NCBI GenBank assembly: GCA_035529075.1
Contig: DATKXK010000016.1
Coordinates: 52,796-116,795 of the forward strand
From: Acidobacteriota bacterium
GTDB lineage: Bacteria > Zixibacteria > MSB-5A5 > GN15 > FEB-12
Length of the DNA stretch: 64,000 nucleotides
Direction of reading: 5' to 3'
Position 1 is the first letter of the stretch, and the number at the start of each line of letters is the position of its first letter. The notes under the pieces were generated by a model, which had not been told where the DNA came from, searched no databases, and saw only the letters and a program-made list of their open reading frames with translations. The position numbers and the translations under genes are program-made. This document shows, in pieces, positions 63,621 through 64,000 of this stretch.

Positions 63621-63644
63621 GAATCCCTGCCTCTCCGCCAGATT
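63621..63644 (+). repeat. Right attachment site (attR) of the island
   Basis: This is an exact 24-base copy of 37583-37606, the 3' end of tRNA-Ser plus four bases. It is not part of a complete tRNA here, so it marks the right end of the integrated element. Confidence 0.92.
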
Positions 63645-64000
63645 GATTTGTACCCTCCCGCGATTCTAATCTACAATGCGTCGTACTGGTGAGGAGATTT
63701 CGAGCCTCTCGCCAACTGCCGGCGGTGTGTCAGTGAGGGGGTAGGCGGGGCGAAAGTCCACAAAACTCATCTTAATACTCCCGTGTTTGCCGTGCAATAC
63801 CGAAGCGTCGCTTGACATGTCGTCGGGCACGACTTGCAATTGGTGAAGCGGTGGCACAGAGGAACACCGGCAAACCTGTTGACTTACGGGGGTGGTCGGC
63901 TATATTGAAGCAGGACGATAGCGCGGCCTCTGATTCCTCATCTTGCATTTGCCCCACAGGTCGTTAATTGCATCTAGCATTCGGCACACGGGAGGTACGC
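63645..64000. other. Chromosome beyond the island, no gene recognised
   Basis: These 356 bases follow attR and are chromosomal. No gene is clearly supported; a 63-codon minus-strand frame (63666-63857) has no recognisable features. The only signal is a promoter at 63879-63906 pointing out of the window. Confidence 0.5.
63879..63906 (+). promoter_or_regulatory. Predicted sigma-70 promoter reading out of the window
   Basis: TTGACT (63879-63884) and TATATT (63901-63906) are 16 bases apart. A gene downstream, beyond position 64000, would be its target. Confidence 0.55.

Larger units (their letters stand above)
37603..63644 (+). mobile_element. Integrated genomic island at tRNA-Ser, about 26 kb
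   Basis: The island is bounded by exact 24-bp direct repeats, has a tyrosine integrase gene about 110 bases inside the left end, an excisionase-like gene, its own primase-like replication protein and three insertion-sequence relics. Base composition is lower in GC than the flanking chromosome, most clearly at 55-61 kb. Most cargo genes are on the minus strand and resemble defence or DNA-modification functions. No conjugation, packaging or capsid genes are visible, so transfer would rely on a helper element. Confidence 0.9.

Noticed and set aside
37603..63644. Prophage or conjugative element
   Set aside because: No capsid, tail, terminase, relaxase or type IV secretion gene was found; only integration, excision and replication functions are seen.
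63666..63857. Chromosomal gene after attR
   Set aside because: The 63-codon frame has no ribosome site or recognisable pattern.
1..64000. CRISPR array
   Set aside because: No regularly spaced long direct repeats with unique spacers were seen; the repeats present are short and irregular, or are att sites.

Overview
The window looks like a piece of the chromosome of an uncultured Gram-negative bacterium that carries a 26-kb genomic island. The chromosomal part (1-37602 and 63645-64000) is GC-rich and has an outer-membrane barrel-like protein, a large flagellar export operon with FlbD, FliA, FlhF and FlhG, sigma-54-type promoters, and DUF2225, FapA (DUF342) and PilZ proteins. That combination suits a motile member of the FCB superphylum (for example Zixibacteria-like lineages), but this is inference from gene content; no rRNA is present.

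Region 1 (1-11935) is housekeeping: the end of a barrel-like protein, dNTP triphosphohydrolase (dgt), an RNase H-like small protein, DNA polymerase III delta (holA), an ECF sigma/anti-sigma pair, two PspC/LiaF-like membrane proteins, cmk-plsC-rpsA and mtaB. The start codons of holA, cmk and mtaB lie 6-7 bases after a -10-like hexamer (with clear -35 boxes for holA and cmk), so their mRNAs are probably leaderless.

Region 2 (12168-29055) is a flagellar gene cluster: a MotE-like protein, fliK, flgD, a TIGR02530-type protein, flgE, flbD, fliL, fliM, fliN, fliO, fliP, fliQ, then fliR, flhB, flhA, flhF, flhG and fliA. Each of the two blocks is preceded by a -24/-12 (sigma-54) promoter placed 43-44 bases before its start codon. 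Region 3 (29086-37427) continues on the same strand with small proteins, a DUF2225 protein, three tandem PilZ (c-di-GMP receptor) proteins, an exported protein, a GAF/H-box protein without a kinase domain, two CheY-like receivers and FapA. It reads as a signalling module tied to motility.

Region 4 (37603-63644) is an island inserted into the 3' end of a tRNA-Ser(GGA) gene. A 24-bp copy of the tRNA end is repeated at 63621-63644. The island carries a tyrosine integrase, an excisionase-like protein, an AEP-primase-like replication protein, a palindrome-rich gene-free segment, a broken IS481-type element, an intact IS3 element and a decayed IS110 fragment. Its cargo is mostly on the minus strand and looks like defence: a HEPN (Swt1-like) protein, a frameshifted small gene, a type ISP-like DNA methylase plus a PLD-helicase, and a tightly coupled four-gene set (DNA methyltransferase, phosphoribosyltransferase-like protein, AAA/ORC-like ATPase, unknown Rossmann-like protein). 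ThyX and a NUDIX hydrolase lie at the right end. The four-gene set is the best candidate for a little-described system. No relaxase, type IV secretion or capsid genes were seen.
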